From Chlorocebus sabaeus (lineage: Eukaryota; Chordata; Mammalia; Primates; Cercopithecidae): a stretch of DNA of 64,000 bases. The notes beneath the pieces are model-generated. The model was not told the DNA's origin. It saw nothing but the letters and a program-made list of their open reading frames with translations, and did no database searches. The position numbers and the translations under genes were made by a program. Shown piece after piece: positions 11,742 to 24,052 of this stretch (position 1 is its first letter; each line of letters opens with the position of its first letter). The stretch covers positions 85,347,637 through 85,411,636 of the forward strand of contig NC_132923.1 in the NCBI RefSeq assembly GCF_047675955.1, given 5' to 3'.

Positions 11742-12639
11742 TTAGTTGGGATTTACAGAGCTGAGGAATACTGTGCACTGTGCTTTCTGTAAGGGAACTG
11801 CTCAAATGGCTGCTTGTATTTCCTTGACTCCCCACCCTCCCCAGCTCTAAAGGTGAGGACTGCCCAGGTGATTTGCCTTTCTCTGCCTCCCCACGCCCTT
11901 CACCCTAGCTTTAGAGTTGTTCTCCTTTCTCAGATTTCTCTTATTACTGGCTTTTTTCAAACAGCTTCTGGTTTCTATTTTCTTTGTCAGTTTGGATTAC
12001 TGTTAATCACTATTGCTCCTTACTATTTTTCATTCTTCTGTTTACTCTTAGTTTTCATCCTGTTTTCTTTTACATTGTAAAATATACAAGCCTTTTCTAG
12101 ATGTTGATAGCCTGTCAGAAGCTTCTAAATATTCTGTCTTGCAGACTGTAAACTTACGTGTATAAAAACATAGACTCTTCTTGGTGTATTCATTTAGTAC
12201 TTTGGCCTTAGGAGTTGCTATTCTACCCTTAAAGGGTGGTGGTGGTGGTTGAGGTGGGAGGTGAAAGGCTGTGGTGGCTAGTCACCATTCTGATTCCTCA
12301 GCCCTCTTGAAAATGGAGTAATAGAAGGTGGAATTCTAAGTAGTTGAATTTTTGTGTGTTAATATGTCAGAAATAATTTTATGGAAAATTACAGAAAATT
12401 GTGTGCATTAAGCGACTAATTTTTATTTTAACTAGCACTGCACTGTTACTCATTTAAAAAAGAGTTTTAAAGAGCAAAACTAAAAAGAGTGGTTTATTTG
12501 AAGGAATAAAATCTATTCCTTTGTCTTCCTTTTACTACCTAGCCCCGGTTTGCCATTGCACAGTGTTCTTACTGTCTGATTTGCCACCTTCTCTCTACTT
12601 GACATTGGTCTTCAATACTTCCTTTTCATGGGAAGTTGC

Positions 12640-12960
12640 AAAAAGTAGTACAGAGAGGCCCTATGTACCCTTCATCCAGTTTTCCCTAATTGTAACATCT
12701 TGTATAACTATAGCAATAGCAAAAACAGGAAATTGACATTGGTATAACCCACAGACTTTATTTAAATTTTGCCAGTTTTATAGATATTCATTAGTGTGTT
12801 TGCATGTGTAGTTCTGTGCATATGCAATTTTATTATGTGTGGATTCATGTAACTGTAAGCGTAATCAAAATAAAGACTTGCTGTGTCACAAAGATCCTTT
12901 ATGTTACCCCTTTATAATCATACCCACTCCCCTCTCCATTTTATTGATTTATTCACTGAC
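12640..12960. mobile_element. Old LINE-like fragment
   Basis: Phrases such as CCCTATGTACCCTTCATCCA and CAGGAAATTGACATTGG recur in old L1-type repeats. Orientation and family are not certain. Confidence 0.4.
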
Positions 12961-13052
12961 AACTCCGTAGTATCTAACCTTGTGATTAACTGAGAAAAGA
13001 TTGGCATTATGTTTTAGAGGTTGTCTCTTTATTTTATTTTCACTTCTTATTA

Positions 13053-13347
13053 TTTTTTTTTTTTTGGGATGGAGTCTTGCACTGTTGCCCAGGCTGGAGT
13101 GCAATGGTGTGATCTTGGCTCACTGCAACCTCTGCCTCCCGGGTTCAAGCGATTCTTCTGCCTCAGCCTCCCAAGTAGCTGGGATTATAGGCACCCGCCA
13201 CCACACCCAGCTACTTTTTTGTATTTTTAGTGGAGACAGAGTTTCACCGTGTTGGCCAGGGCTGGTCTCGAACTCCTGAGCTCATGATTTGCCTGCTTTG
13301 GCCTCCCAAAGTGCTGGGATTACAGGCGTGAGCCACCATGCCTGGCC
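13053..13347 (-). mobile_element. Alu
   Basis: Antisense Alu, nearly full length, T13 tail. Confidence 0.95.
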
Positions 13348-13603
13348 TTCCACATTGTACTGTAACCATTTATAATAAGAATAAATCATTTAAAATTTTG
13401 GGTCATTTTGTGTGTTACAGAATCTTGTACTCTCAAAGTCGTGTACTCTATCTAACATCTCCTCTCACATAACCCTCCCCTAAAAATGACACCAGAAATT
13501 CCATATGAAACAATTCTTGACATTTAATTATTAACCTATAAATTTCCTTAGTAACTGGGGTCTTTTTTATTACTACTTGATACACTTTGGTGTTGATTTA
13601 CTT

Positions 13604-13975
13604 ATGTGTTAACATTTGCTAGATTATGCTGCACTAAGAAACAAGCCAAAATATGAGTAGCTTACAATAAGAAAGGTTTATATGTTGTTCACATTATAGG
13701 TTTCCTAGGAATCAGCTATGGTTCTGCTCTGTGATTCTTTCTCATTTGAGGATCCAGGCTGGAGGAGCAGTCCCTATTTGTGACATATTCTCTTGGTAGA
13801 GAGAAAACAGTAAGACCTGTCAGAAACACACAACAGCTGTTGAAGCTTCTACTTGGAACTGGAACTTTCTCCCGAATTCAATGGCCAAAACAAGTTATAT
13901 GACCAAACCCACCCCTGGAACACCCACAGAGAAACACTACAAGTCACATGGCAACAGGCAGGGATATTAATACTA
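13604..13975. repeat. Probable ancient repeat, unassigned
   Basis: GCTGCACTAAGAAACAAGCC and CATTCAATGGCCAAAACAAG-like words recall old medium-reiterated repeats in which ...GTGGCTTA... precedes a GGTCA..AAG motif. Divergence is too high for a name. A similar arrangement may recur at 14470-14810. Confidence 0.3.
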
Positions 13976-14074
13976 CTCTTAAAGAGAGAGACGCTATATA
14001 CTCTGTGTATACAAGAGGGAAACAGATGACTGGGAATTATAATACCATCTAAACACCTTAAGATGCTGTACTAG

Positions 14075-14309
14075 TCATCTGAGGTCAGGAGTTTGAGACC
14101 AGCCTGGACAACATGGAGAAGCCCTGTCTCTACTAAAAATAAAATAGTCGGGCGTGGTGGTGCGCATCTGTAGTCCCAGCTACCTGGGAGGCTAAGGCTG
14201 GAGAACTGCTTGAACCTGGGAGGCGGAGATTGCAGTGAGTCGAGATCACGCCATTGCACTCTAACCTGGGTGGCAGAGGGAGACTCCATCTCAAAAAAAA
14301 AAAAAAAAA
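14075..14309 (+). mobile_element. Alu, 5'-truncated
   Basis: Sense Alu beginning at CATCTGAGGTCAGGAG, so about 60 bases of the 5' end are missing; A18 tail. Confidence 0.93.
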
Positions 14310-14868
14310 ATGATATCTATATGTAAATATATGGTATTCTAGGCTATACTTTTGTAACAATTTTTTTCTTAGTGAAGTTTATTATATTTACATTTGTATA
14401 GCTATATATGTAATTATAATAACACATTTGTTTCCTTTACAAAAATAGCAGTTCCTTCGTTTTTTTACATTAGTTAGGATATTGGTTTAAACCAAAATCA
14501 CAAATCTCAAGTAACAATCCAAGTGGGGTAAGTGGTGTAGAGTGCTGTAGGAGCTTCATGATGGTGTCAGGGACTCAGGGTTTTTTTCTCATGTTGCTGT
14601 GTTTTTCTCAACATGTTTTCTGTCTCAATCCAAGATAGCTTCTCCAGATTCTGTCACTATATCTGTATTCTAGCCACTTACAAGAAGGGTTAGGAGTCAG
14701 AAGTCATTTCCTTTCTCTTTAGATGCACATCCTCGGAGTTGGACACATTTCTTTTATCATTCCATTGATGAATAACTGAAATTGCAAGAGAGGTTGAGAA
14801 ATGGAGATTTTAGCTAGGTGTCCATATGTAAAGCTTAGGAGTACTATTACTAAAGAAGGAAGAGGAGA

Positions 14869-15005
14869 GGCTGGGTGTACTGACTCATGCCTGTAATTCC
14901 AGCTACATGGGAAGATTGCTCAAGCCCAGAAGTTTGAGGCAGCAGTGTGATTGTATCACTGCACTTCAGCCAGGACAGAGTGGGACCCTGTCTCAAAACC
15001 AACCA
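14869..15005 (+). mobile_element. Alu monomer-like (FLAM type) fragment
   Basis: GGCTGGGTGTACTGACTCAT to CCCTGTCTCAAAACC, monomer length with a deletion. Confidence 0.8.
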
Positions 15006-16637
15006 GATCAGGAAACAGGCTTTTCAAGGAGGTAAAATAAGCTACTAAAGATCGTATACCTAAGAAGTAGTAGAATGGACTTTGAATATAGGCCTATCTA
15101 ATACCAAAGTCTGAGTGTTTTTTGTTTTTCTTTTTACAAAACTTTATTGGCTTTCTAGCATCTCTTGTTTACAGGTACTTTAAATTTTTCAGACTAGTAA
15201 GAAATAGCAATGGACTCTTTCAAAAGAATTCTGACATTTATCAATATTTAACTTTGTGTCAGCCGGTAAGAGTTTATGATACAGGTAATGAATAAATAAT
15301 TGCTTTTAAATTGTAATAACAGAATTGTAAAAGGTCAGATTTTGATTTTGACAGTTGGAGTTAAAGTTTTCCTTTAGGAATTAACTTGATTGTTAAAAAT
15401 TCACATGCAGTTTTGTATACTGATCAGATTTGGGGATTTTTATATTTTTCTCCAGATTGAAAATAGCCTTATTGTTTCATTCTTACTATATAATTAGGAC
15501 ATGTTTATTCTCAAAGAGTTTCCAGAGACTGCAAAGTAGTATGAAGAAGAACGTAAAAATCATTTATGCTCTTGCTATCCAGAGATAATCATTGTTACCA
15601 TTTAAGCTATGCCTTTCAATTTTTTTCCTCTGTTCATTATATGTGATTTTTTTTTCCCCGCCTAGAAAGTGATCATGTTCATAGTCCGACAATAACAACA
15701 AAGCCAGTTTTACTGAAACGCACCAGAAACACTCTTGGGTCATCTTGCTTGATGAGTGACTTGGCACTTTGGATGACTTTTTCCATTCTCACTTAGCTAT
15801 ATCACATTAGTGTAGTAATCAGCACAGGGTGTACTTTGAAACACTTTGGTGAGCTAATATCTTCTCCTATGTGTTTAGGTAGTAATCAATGAACCTGTAA
15901 TGTGAGGATTTTTAAGGCACAGTTTGGAGATCAGGATTTCTTACTGTGTGAGGTTTTTTTTTTTTCCTGTATTGGAAACATCCACTTAAAATTAACTTTT
16001 TATTATTGAGGGAACATATTTAATTTGCTTTCTTTAGCAAAGTATTTATACTTTTGTCATAACTAAGTAGATTACTGTATAATTTTTCATTCAAACTGGT
16101 ACATTTTTGAGAATGAAAGGGGGTACTACAAATATTTAAAATTCGATATATTTTTGGAATATTTACTTTTTCAACCATTAAAATAGTTTTTATTGCATTA
16201 GTAGATCAATAAAATAGCTCCATTTAAACTCTTTTTTCAAAAACAACAATTTATAAAACATTTTATTGTACATTATAACAAAGTTTTTACATGGACTTCA
16301 GTTGAATATTTAAAAACAAAGTATTTTTGGTAATAACTATATTTTTATCAGTTTCTCGGTCAAATATGTCACTAATATTGTGTCACTGATACTTTTCTGA
16401 ATCATATAATGATGTTCCATATGGTTTTACTAGTTTTAATTTTTTCATAAAACTGCAATATTTTGCAGTTACATTTTATACTTTGTGGTTGTTAACTTCT
16501 ACAGTTGATGCTTCTCTGTAAAATATTTTTAGTTGCCAATATACTTTATATGTGCTGCTGTACCCAGTTAGCTCAGGAAAAATTTTGCTAGATGGAGAAT
16601 ATTCTTAATTCTAATTTTTTTCTTATTGAAAATTATA

Positions 16638-16943
16638 GACTGGGCACAGTGGCTTATACCTGTACTCCCAGCACTTTTGGAGGCCGAGGCAGGTGGATTA
16701 CCTGAGGTCAGGAATTCGAGACTAGCCTAGCCAACATGATGAAGCTCCTGTCTCTACTAAAAATACAAAAAAAAAAAAAAAAAATTAGCCAGGTGTAGTG
16801 GTGGGCACCTATAATCCCAGCTACTCGGGAGGCTGAGGGAGGAGAATCACTTGAACCCGGGAGGTAGAGATTGCAGTGAGTGGAGATCATGCCACTGTAC
16901 TCCAGCCTGGATAACAATAGCAAAACTGTCTCAAAAAAGAAAA
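16638..16943 (+). mobile_element. Alu
   Basis: Sense Alu. TSD GAAAATTATA at 16628-16637 and 16944-16953. Confidence 0.95.
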
Positions 16944-17174
16944 GAAAATTATAAATATATCAGTCCCAGTATTTTCACCGGCAATGTCCTTTTGCCTGTG
17001 TTAAAGGTACTCTCTCTTTTTACTTTCCAATTTTTATGGATACAGGATCTTGCTGTATTGTCCAATCTAGTCACAAGGTACTCTCTTTGATACAAATAAG
17101 TTGTCCCTATTTATTTTACATGTTCCACCAGATTTAAGTGTTTCAAAATTGTAGGCCTTCTCTAATTTTCTTTC

Positions 17175-17476
17175 TTTTTTTTTTTTTGAGATGCAGTCTC
17201 GCTCTTGTCACCTAGCCTCGAGTACAGTGGTGTAATCTCAGCTCACTGCAACCTCTGCCTCCTGGTTTCAAGCAATTCTTCTGCCTCAGCTTCCCTGTAA
17301 CTGGGATTACAGGTGCCCGCCACCATGTCCAGCTTTTTTTTTTTTTGTATTTTTAGTAGTGACGAGGTGTCACCATGTTGGCCAGGCTGGTCTTGAACTC
17401 CTGACCTCAGGTGATTCACCCGCCTCAGCCTCCCAAAGTGTTGAGATTACAGGCGTGAGCCATTGTGCCTGGACTG
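17175..17476 (-). mobile_element. Alu
   Basis: Antisense Alu. Perfect 12 bp TSD TAATTTTCTTTC at 17163-17174 and 17477-17488. Confidence 0.95.
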
Positions 17477-17511
17477 TAATTTTCTTTCATCTACTTAAAA
17501 ATAGAAAGACT

Positions 17512-17808
17512 TGGCTGCATACAATGGCTCACACCTGTAATCCTAGCACTTTGGGCGACTGAGGTGGGTGGATCACCTGAGGTCAGTAGTTCGAGGCCAG
17601 CCTGGCCAACATGGCGAAACCCTGTCTTTACTAAAAATACAAAAATTAGCTGGATGTGGTGGCAGGCGCCTGTAATCCCAGCTACTTGGGAGACTGAGGC
17701 ACGAGAATCGCTTGAACCTAGGAGGCGGAGGTTTCAGTGGGCCAAGATTGTGCCATTGCACTCCGGCCTGGGTGACAAGAGCAAAACTCCGTCTCAAAAA
17801 AAAAAAAA
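17512..17808 (+). mobile_element. Alu
   Basis: Sense Alu that follows the antisense one by about 35 bases, making a tight inverted pair. Confidence 0.94.
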
Positions 17809-18022
17809 GACTCTCAATGGAACTTCTAAAATTCATTCCAAAATATAATTATAAAATTTCAAAATGAAATCTTGTGTACCATTTGAACTCTCATTTAATT
17901 TGTTAGGTTCTTCCTTGTTTGAAGGATATATTTCAGTATCCTGGCAGACTTTGTTGATGATAATTGGTATTTGCCAAAAGCTTCAAAAGCTGAAGGTTTT
18001 CTGGAGCTTTATTCATTAAACT

Positions 18023-18168
18023 TGTTTTTGTTTGTTTGTTTTTTTTTTTAAAGAGATGATGTCTCAGTATGTTGCCCAGGTTGGTCATGAATTCCTGGGC
18101 TCAAGTGATCCTCCCATTCCAGCCTCCCAAATAGCTGGGACTACAGGTGTGCGCCACCATGCCCAGCT
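18023..18168 (-). mobile_element. FLAM-like Alu monomer
   Basis: Antisense left-monomer sequence with its own T tail. Flanks CATTAAACTT and CACTAAACTT look like a TSD with one change. Confidence 0.85.
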
Positions 18169-19207
18169 CACTAAACTTTAATTTCGATTAAAGGTTTTCA
18201 ACTGATTTTGAATGGGATGCAACCAATTTCTAGAGGACTTATTTTTTAAAAGACTCACTGTTGAGACATTGAATTTATAAAGTAGGTTTTTAAAAGTACT
18301 AGCCTCGAAAGCCCAATGACAGGTTGCAAGGAGAACACACATATTGCTCTGTTGCACTCTTTTGTTGTATTCAATATCAGTCTTATCCTTAAAAATGTAA
18401 CTCTGGGAATATGAAAACATTTATAAATGTTGATGTTTGAATCTTACTTATTAATAGTGATGTCACTAGAGCTCCCATGATAAATGGAAACTACTTCAGT
18501 GGTTTTATGCAAATTGTCTGCCCATCCATTTTCCAGAGAAATGAAAATTTAGAACTCAGTTTTTATTGGATACAGTGATGGCTTTATAGCCCATTGCTCC
18601 TGAAAAGGCTTATGAGATAATAAAATGGTTACCAAACAACAAAATAAACAAACAGTTGTAGACTTACACAATATAATAAATGATAAAACCATCTAAAAGT
18701 TTTCAGACTACTGACTTTGCACATACTTCATTTGCACCCAGCCTGCGATTTCCCACTGACTTAGCCAGCTGGTGGCCTAGTGTGTCTTCTGGTCACTGTA
18801 CATGCCACTGCACTGCCTGGCATACCAGATAACCAACAGGAGCACCAGTGTCAAATATTTCTCCTAATATTTTGCAAGACCATAGAGAGTTAATTACCCA
18901 TGGTTGCTTAAGTCTGAGGATACTTTTCAGTAAGTCTATATGCTTCCCTTGCAAAGAAGAAGTTTTGTTGAATCTGTAAAGAATCAGAACAAGAAAGATG
19001 GAATTATCACTACTTACTTCTCTTTCAAATTTCATCACTTGTTCATGTGGTGAAAGCACTTACACACTACTAGCTGATAACTTGGCCAGAAACTAGATAT
19101 ATACAGTAGAGGTACAAAATCCATTCTGGTTTTAGTGTATTTTGATATAATGATTGTTAATAGTTTCTTTAAAATTTAAAATGTTATTTAATTTTTTATT
19201 TAAAAAA

Positions 19208-19335
19208 ATTTTTTAAATGGAGACAGGGTCTCGCTGTGTTGCCTAGATTGGTTTCAAACTCCTGGTTTCAAGCAATCCTCCTGCCTCGGCCTCCCAAAGT
19301 GCTGAGATTACAGGCGCAAGCGACTACACCTGGCC
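19208..19335 (-). mobile_element. Alu monomer-like fragment
   Basis: Antisense; a GGAGACAGGGTCTCGCTGTG start and a CACCTGGCC end, about 128 bases. Confidence 0.83.
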
Positions 19336-19493
19336 CAATAAAAAGTTTCTTTTTAAAAATGGTAAATCAGAGACACATGGTAAGCTGAATGGGATGCTGG
19401 GACAATGATTGTAAATCAAGATTTTCCTGGGCATACCAGGGCATATGGGAAGCAGCACAGAGCTAGGAGTGGGACACATAAGTCCTGACTCTG

Positions 19494-19790
19494 ACTTTTT
19501 TGTTAAGAGACAGGGTCTCACTCTGTTGCCCAGGCTAGAGTGCAGCAGCACAATCACAGCTCACTATAGCTTTGACCTCCGTGGCTCAAGCAGTCCTCCT
19601 GCCTCAACCTCCTGAGTAGCTGGGACTATATATGTGTGCCACCATGGCCGACTAGTTTTTGCATTTTTGGTGGAGATGGTGTTTCTCTAGATTGCCCAGG
19701 CTGATCTCAAACTCCTAGATTGAAGCAATCCTCCTGGCATAGCTTCCCACATCCCCTGCTGGGATTACAGGCGTGAACCACCGCATCCGT
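19494..19790 (-). mobile_element. AluJ-like
   Basis: Antisense Alu. TSD CTGACTCTG at 19485-19493 and 19791-19799; the right copy also served as target for the next Alu. Confidence 0.93.
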
Positions 19791-19800
19791 CTGACTCTGC

Positions 19801-20115
19801 TTTTTCTTTTCTCTTTCTCTTTTTTTTTTTTTTTTTTTTGATGGAGTCTTGCTCTTTTGCTAGGCTGGAGTGCAATGGCGTGATCTCAGCTCACTGCAGC
19901 CTCCACCTCCAGGGTTCAGGCAGTTCCCCTGCCTCAGCTTTCCACGTAGCTGGGATTATAGGCATGTGTCACCATGCCCAGCTAATTTTTTGTATTTTTA
20001 GTAGAGACGGAGTTTCACCATGTTGGCCAAGATGGTCTCGATCTCCTCACCTCCTGATCTGCCTGCCTTGGCCTCCCAAAGTACTGGGATTACAGGCACG
20101 CGCCACCATGCCTGG
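19801..20115 (-). mobile_element. Alu at the same target
   Basis: Antisense Alu. TSD CTGACTCTGC at 19791-19800 and 20116-20125, the left copy shared with the preceding AluJ. Confidence 0.95.
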
Positions 20116-20203
20116 CTGACTCTGCCTTTTAAAAGCCTGAACAGGTAACCTCTCTGAGACTGGATGTATTAGGTAGGGTTCTTCAGAAAAACTGAACCAG
20201 TAG

Positions 20204-20205
20204 GA

Positions 20206-20238
<33 letters not shown>
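20204..20238 (+). repeat. (CA)n microsatellite
   Basis: Thirteen uninterrupted AC units (20213-20238) after a short impure CA run. Confidence 0.97.
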
Positions 20239-20861
20239 GTTGCAGTCTTGAGTTCGAGTATATATCTGTCTCTGTGTGTATGTCATGCCTGTGATAAAGT
20301 TTAATTTATAAATTAGGCACAGTAAGATTAACAACAACAACTAATAGTGAAATAGAACAATTATAACAATATGCTGTAATAAAAGTTATGTGAATGTGGT
20401 TTCTGTCTCTCTCAACATATCTTATTGTACCATACTCATCCTTTTTGTGATCTGTCAGCCTGATAACTGAGTCGGCTACGAAGTGACTAATGGGCAGATA
20501 CCGTATACAGAGTAGATGCCCTGGACAAAGGAATTCATGTCCTGGGTGGGATGGCATGAGATTTCATCACGCTACTTGGAATGGTGTACAATTTAAAAGT
20601 TATGAAATGTTTATTTCTGGAATTTTTCATTTAATGTTTTCTGACAGCAATTGACTGAGGGTAACTAAAACTGTGGAAAGGGAAACTCTGTGTGTGTGTG
20701 TACACATTTTATATATTTTTATAATTATGCTTTCCGTCCCCCTCATCCACTTAATAAGTCCTGTCAAATCTATGTTACAAACTTTTTTTCAAGTCATACC
20801 CTTCTTTTCTGCCATTGTCAATGTTCAGCTCCTCAACCAGACCATTAAAATTACTTCCTAA

Positions 20862-21130
20862 GGCTGGGTGTGGTGGCTGATGCTTGTAATCCCAGCACTT
20901 TGGGAAGCCAAGGCGGGTGGATCACTTGAGGTCAGGAGTTTGAGACCAGCCTAGACAACATGGTGAACCCCCATCTCTACTAAAAATACAAAATTAGCCA
21001 GGCGTGGTGGTGCATGCCTGTAATGCCAGCTATTTGGGAGGCTGAGGCAGGAGAATCGCTTGAACCTAGGAGGCAGAGGTTGCAGTGAGCCTAGATCGTG
21101 CCATGCCACTGTACTCCAGCCTGGGCGACT
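20862..21130 (+). mobile_element. Alu, 3'-truncated
   Basis: Sense Alu that stops at CCTGGGCGACT and lacks the last ~25 bases and A tail; a T10 run follows directly. This suggests a deletion or recombination event, not a normal insertion end. Confidence 0.92.
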
Positions 21131-21159
21131 TCATTTTTTTTTTACTCAACGATGGCAGA

Positions 21160-21432
21160 TGAAACCCTTCATAAGTTGTCTTCTACAAAACTTTATAATC
21201 TTATCTCCCTATCCCTCTTATCATTCGGAACTTCTTGCTGTTCTTTTTAGACGTAACTGAGTTTTCTGTTGATCGCATGCCTTTGTGCGTGCTGCTATCT
21301 CTGTGTAGAATCACCCTCTCCCCATCTTCCGCATACCTCAAGTTCCTGCTCTGATGTCACCCCATGAAGCCTTCTTGGATTCCCATCCTGATCCCAGAAC
21401 ACTCTTACACATTCATGTGGAGGCAAACTTGA
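21160..21432 (-). mobile_element. L2-like fragment, antisense
   Basis: GATGTCACCCCATGAAGCCT and CTTGGATTCCCATCCTGATC match the antisense L2 pattern of a TCACCT..AAGCCTTCC core. Confidence 0.45.
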
Positions 21433-21442
21433 TCCTTCAAAC

Positions 21443-21741
21443 TCTTTTTTCTTTTTTGAAACAGGGTCTCAGTCTGTCACCCAGGCTGGAGTACAGTGGT
21501 GTAGTCACAGCTCACTGCAGCCTCAGCTGCCTGGGCTCAGGCAATTCTCCCACCTCAGCCTCCCAAGTAGATGGGACCATAGACATGTGCAACCACACCT
21601 GGCCAGTTTTTAAATTATTTGTAAAGGCGAGGTCTCACTGTGATGCTCAGGCTGGTCTCAAACTCTTAGGTTCAAGCAGTCCTCCTGCCTCAGCCTCCCA
21701 AAGTGCTGGGATTACTGGTGTGAGCCACTGCGCCCAGTCGG
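21443..21741 (-). mobile_element. AluJ-like upstream of exon 2
   Basis: Antisense Alu. Perfect 10 bp TSD TCCTTCAAAC at 21433-21442 and 21742-21751. Confidence 0.94.
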
Positions 21742-22305
21742 TCCTTCAAACATTGAATTTCAGATGAGTTTGTTCCTAAACTGACCAAGGAACTCTTTGA
21801 ACTGTAGTGTGAATTTAATGGAACTGCCTTTCTGCAAGCAGTTCATATCTGATAACATCACTTATCATCTTTCTGTACGTCAGTTTGTATATTCATTTAA
21901 TTGTTTTATTGAAGTGGTTTTTGAAATGTATTCATAGGTACTTGGGTAGAGGCTGAATTCTTGGGGATTTGGGCCTCTCACAACTGGCTTTAGCGAAAGC
22001 ATTTCATTCTTAATTTGTTACGTATTGGGTTTCTGGGTAAAATTTTAGACGAAGAGAAGTATTGATATCAAAAATAAAATTTAAGATTTTTGTTTCATTT
22101 CTTGTCTACCTGATTTTTAGTAACCCATGTGACTATCTTTATCTGTTTTCTCTCTCATGCCCCCCAAGAAGAAACAAAACCTAACCCCTGAAATCAAGGA
22201 TATTTTATCTTATTCACCTTTGTTTCTTATCTGTTGAATGAATGCGAAATATGTTAATAGAAGTTAATGAATAGCATCTAATTTTTATTAATTTGTTTAT
22301 TTCAG

Positions 22306-22347
22306 TTATCAAGTGGGAATCCTGTATATGAAAAATACTATAGACAG
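22306..22347 (+). CDS. EPS15: EPS15 exon 2: start of EH domain 1
   Basis: A 42-nt exon, phase 0 at both ends, encoding 14 residues that begin LSSGNPVYEKYY and end RQ. This matches residues 12-25 of EPS15, given that exon 1 (outside) supplies 11 residues. The acceptor is TTTATTTCAG and the donor CAG|GTAAGA, both strong. EPS15 is a cytosolic scaffold of clathrin-coated pits; its EH domains bind NPF motifs of partners such as epsin, and its C-terminus binds AP-2. This exon gives the first helix of EH1, with the conserved Tyr residues. It is tiny and sits between two inverted Alus (21443-21741 and 22817-23114). Identification rests on the run of consecutive exons that together match EPS15. Confidence 0.96.
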
Positions 22348-22816
22348 GTAAGATTTTTGTTTCATTGTTTGCCTAGATTGAACATCAAGTATACTTACTG
22401 TCAACTCTTGATTGTATGCCTGTAGATTACCAGCTAGCTCGATAAATTTGGCATGTGTTGTTTTCAACTTCTTGTTTACAGCCTCCTACTTTGAGTACTT
22501 AATGCATTTGACAAGCTCCCAGAGAAATGAAGGAAAGATAATTAAGTCCAGGTACTTAGTTGTCTTAAATATCTATGTTGAAAATTTATATATTTGATAG
22601 ATTTATTCAGATATAAATATTCCAAATTCTTAAGACAAATACACATAACTTCTATGTTGTTTTTAAGACTTATTAAAGTATAATTTTCACAAAGTGAAAA
22701 ACATGACTTTTATACAAATATATAATGAGCATGTATCACAGATTTTATTCAGCTCATTAATTACTGGTTGATTAGCGCAATATACAGCCTCTGGTCAGAT
22801 ATAAAAATGGGAATAT

Positions 22817-23114
22817 GGCTGGGCACGGTGGCTCACACCTGTAATCCCAGCAGTTTGGGAGGCCGAGGCGGGCGGATTACCTGAGTTCAAGACTTCAAGA
22901 CCGGGCTGGCCAACATGGTGAAACCCTGTCTCTACTAAAATACAAAATTAGCTGGGTTTGGTGGTGCATGCCTATAATCCCAGCTACTCAGGAGGCTAAG
23001 GCAGGAGAATTACTTGAACCTGGGAGGCGAAGTTTCAGTGAGCTGAGATTGCGCCATTGCACTCCAGCCTGTGCAAAAAGAGTGAAACGCCATCTCAGAA
23101 AAAAAAAAAAAAAA
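22817..23114 (+). mobile_element. Alu downstream of exon 2
   Basis: Sense Alu. TSD AAATGGGAAT at 22805-22814 and 23116-23125. Confidence 0.95.
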
Positions 23115-24052
23115 GAAATGGGAATGAGAGTTATAGAGATTTACATACTTCACCAGACAGTATTCATTTGTGTTGGTACGGATTGGTATGGACGGGAGTC
23201 ACTTGCATTGCTATCAGTTTCTATTAACCTCTACCTCTACAGAGTATAAAGCAGTCTAGACAGTAGAAAGTCATCAAGTGTGCATACCATAGATCAGATG
23301 ATAATTTCTTGAAGGTGTAGACAATCTTATTTGCCCAATTTCAAGTATCAGATTATTTTTTCTAACAGTCTCCCTACCTTATGATTATGATCACAGAAAA
23401 GGCTGGTTTCATTATATTTGGCCTGGCTATTTACATAGTTTCAGCAAGTATTAATTAAACATTATAGGCCTCTTTGGTTTTGACTTGCAAATCAAGAGCT
23501 ATAAACTATTTAGCACCTTCTAAGGTCAGAGAATAATTTCTGCCTGAAAAATATCAAGGATCTCAGACTGTACTTTTTAACGCCCCTGTTATATTTGTTC
23601 TTCTATTTTAAGGCTATGCTCCAAACCTTAGAAATTCTCTCTACCATATTTCACCTTCAGTACATATAAATATGAGTGAATTTATTTCATCTTGAGGTTT
23701 CCCAGATTTGCTAAGGTTCCTAGCCTGTTGGTAAGTGACCTTACTTGACTACCTGTGAGGCTGGGATCTTGTAAACCAGGTAACAGCCCAGTTTTCTTGG
23801 GAGATCTTTATGATGTTGGTGTCACATAAAGTCAGTACTTGTTCTTTAATCTTTGTTTTGTTTGAGTAAAAGAAGTCATTCTCAAATAATGGCCTTGTTT
23901 TACACAATTGGCTTATCCAATTACATCCTGATAAGAAGAAAAACAAATTGTTGTTGAACCCATGTAATAACTATATTGCTATAAAGCTTAGAAACATTCC
24001 ATACAAGTATTTGTCTTTGAATTCTGAGGAGTCAGTGAGAATCAGATACTAT

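Larger units (their letters stand above)
1..22305 (+). other. EPS15: EPS15 intron 1 (3' part)
   Basis: Non-coding sequence upstream of the first exon seen. It holds 25 Alu or Alu-derived pieces, old L1 fragments, a MIR, L2 pieces, an LTR-like element, a Tigger-like fossil and microsatellites, each listed separately. Stretches where I recognise no gene and no confident repeat are 5236-5560, 5864-7267 (L2-like words near 6560-6640), 7531-8022, 8386-9049, 10686-11337, 11742-12639, 13348-14074, 14310-14867, 15006-16627, 18169-19207, 20239-20861 and 21752-22305. Known of the gene: EPS15 (AF1p) is a KMT2A fusion partner in t(1;11)(p32;q23), so breaks inside the early introns have clinical meaning. 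No breakpoint can be read from this sequence. Confidence 0.9.
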
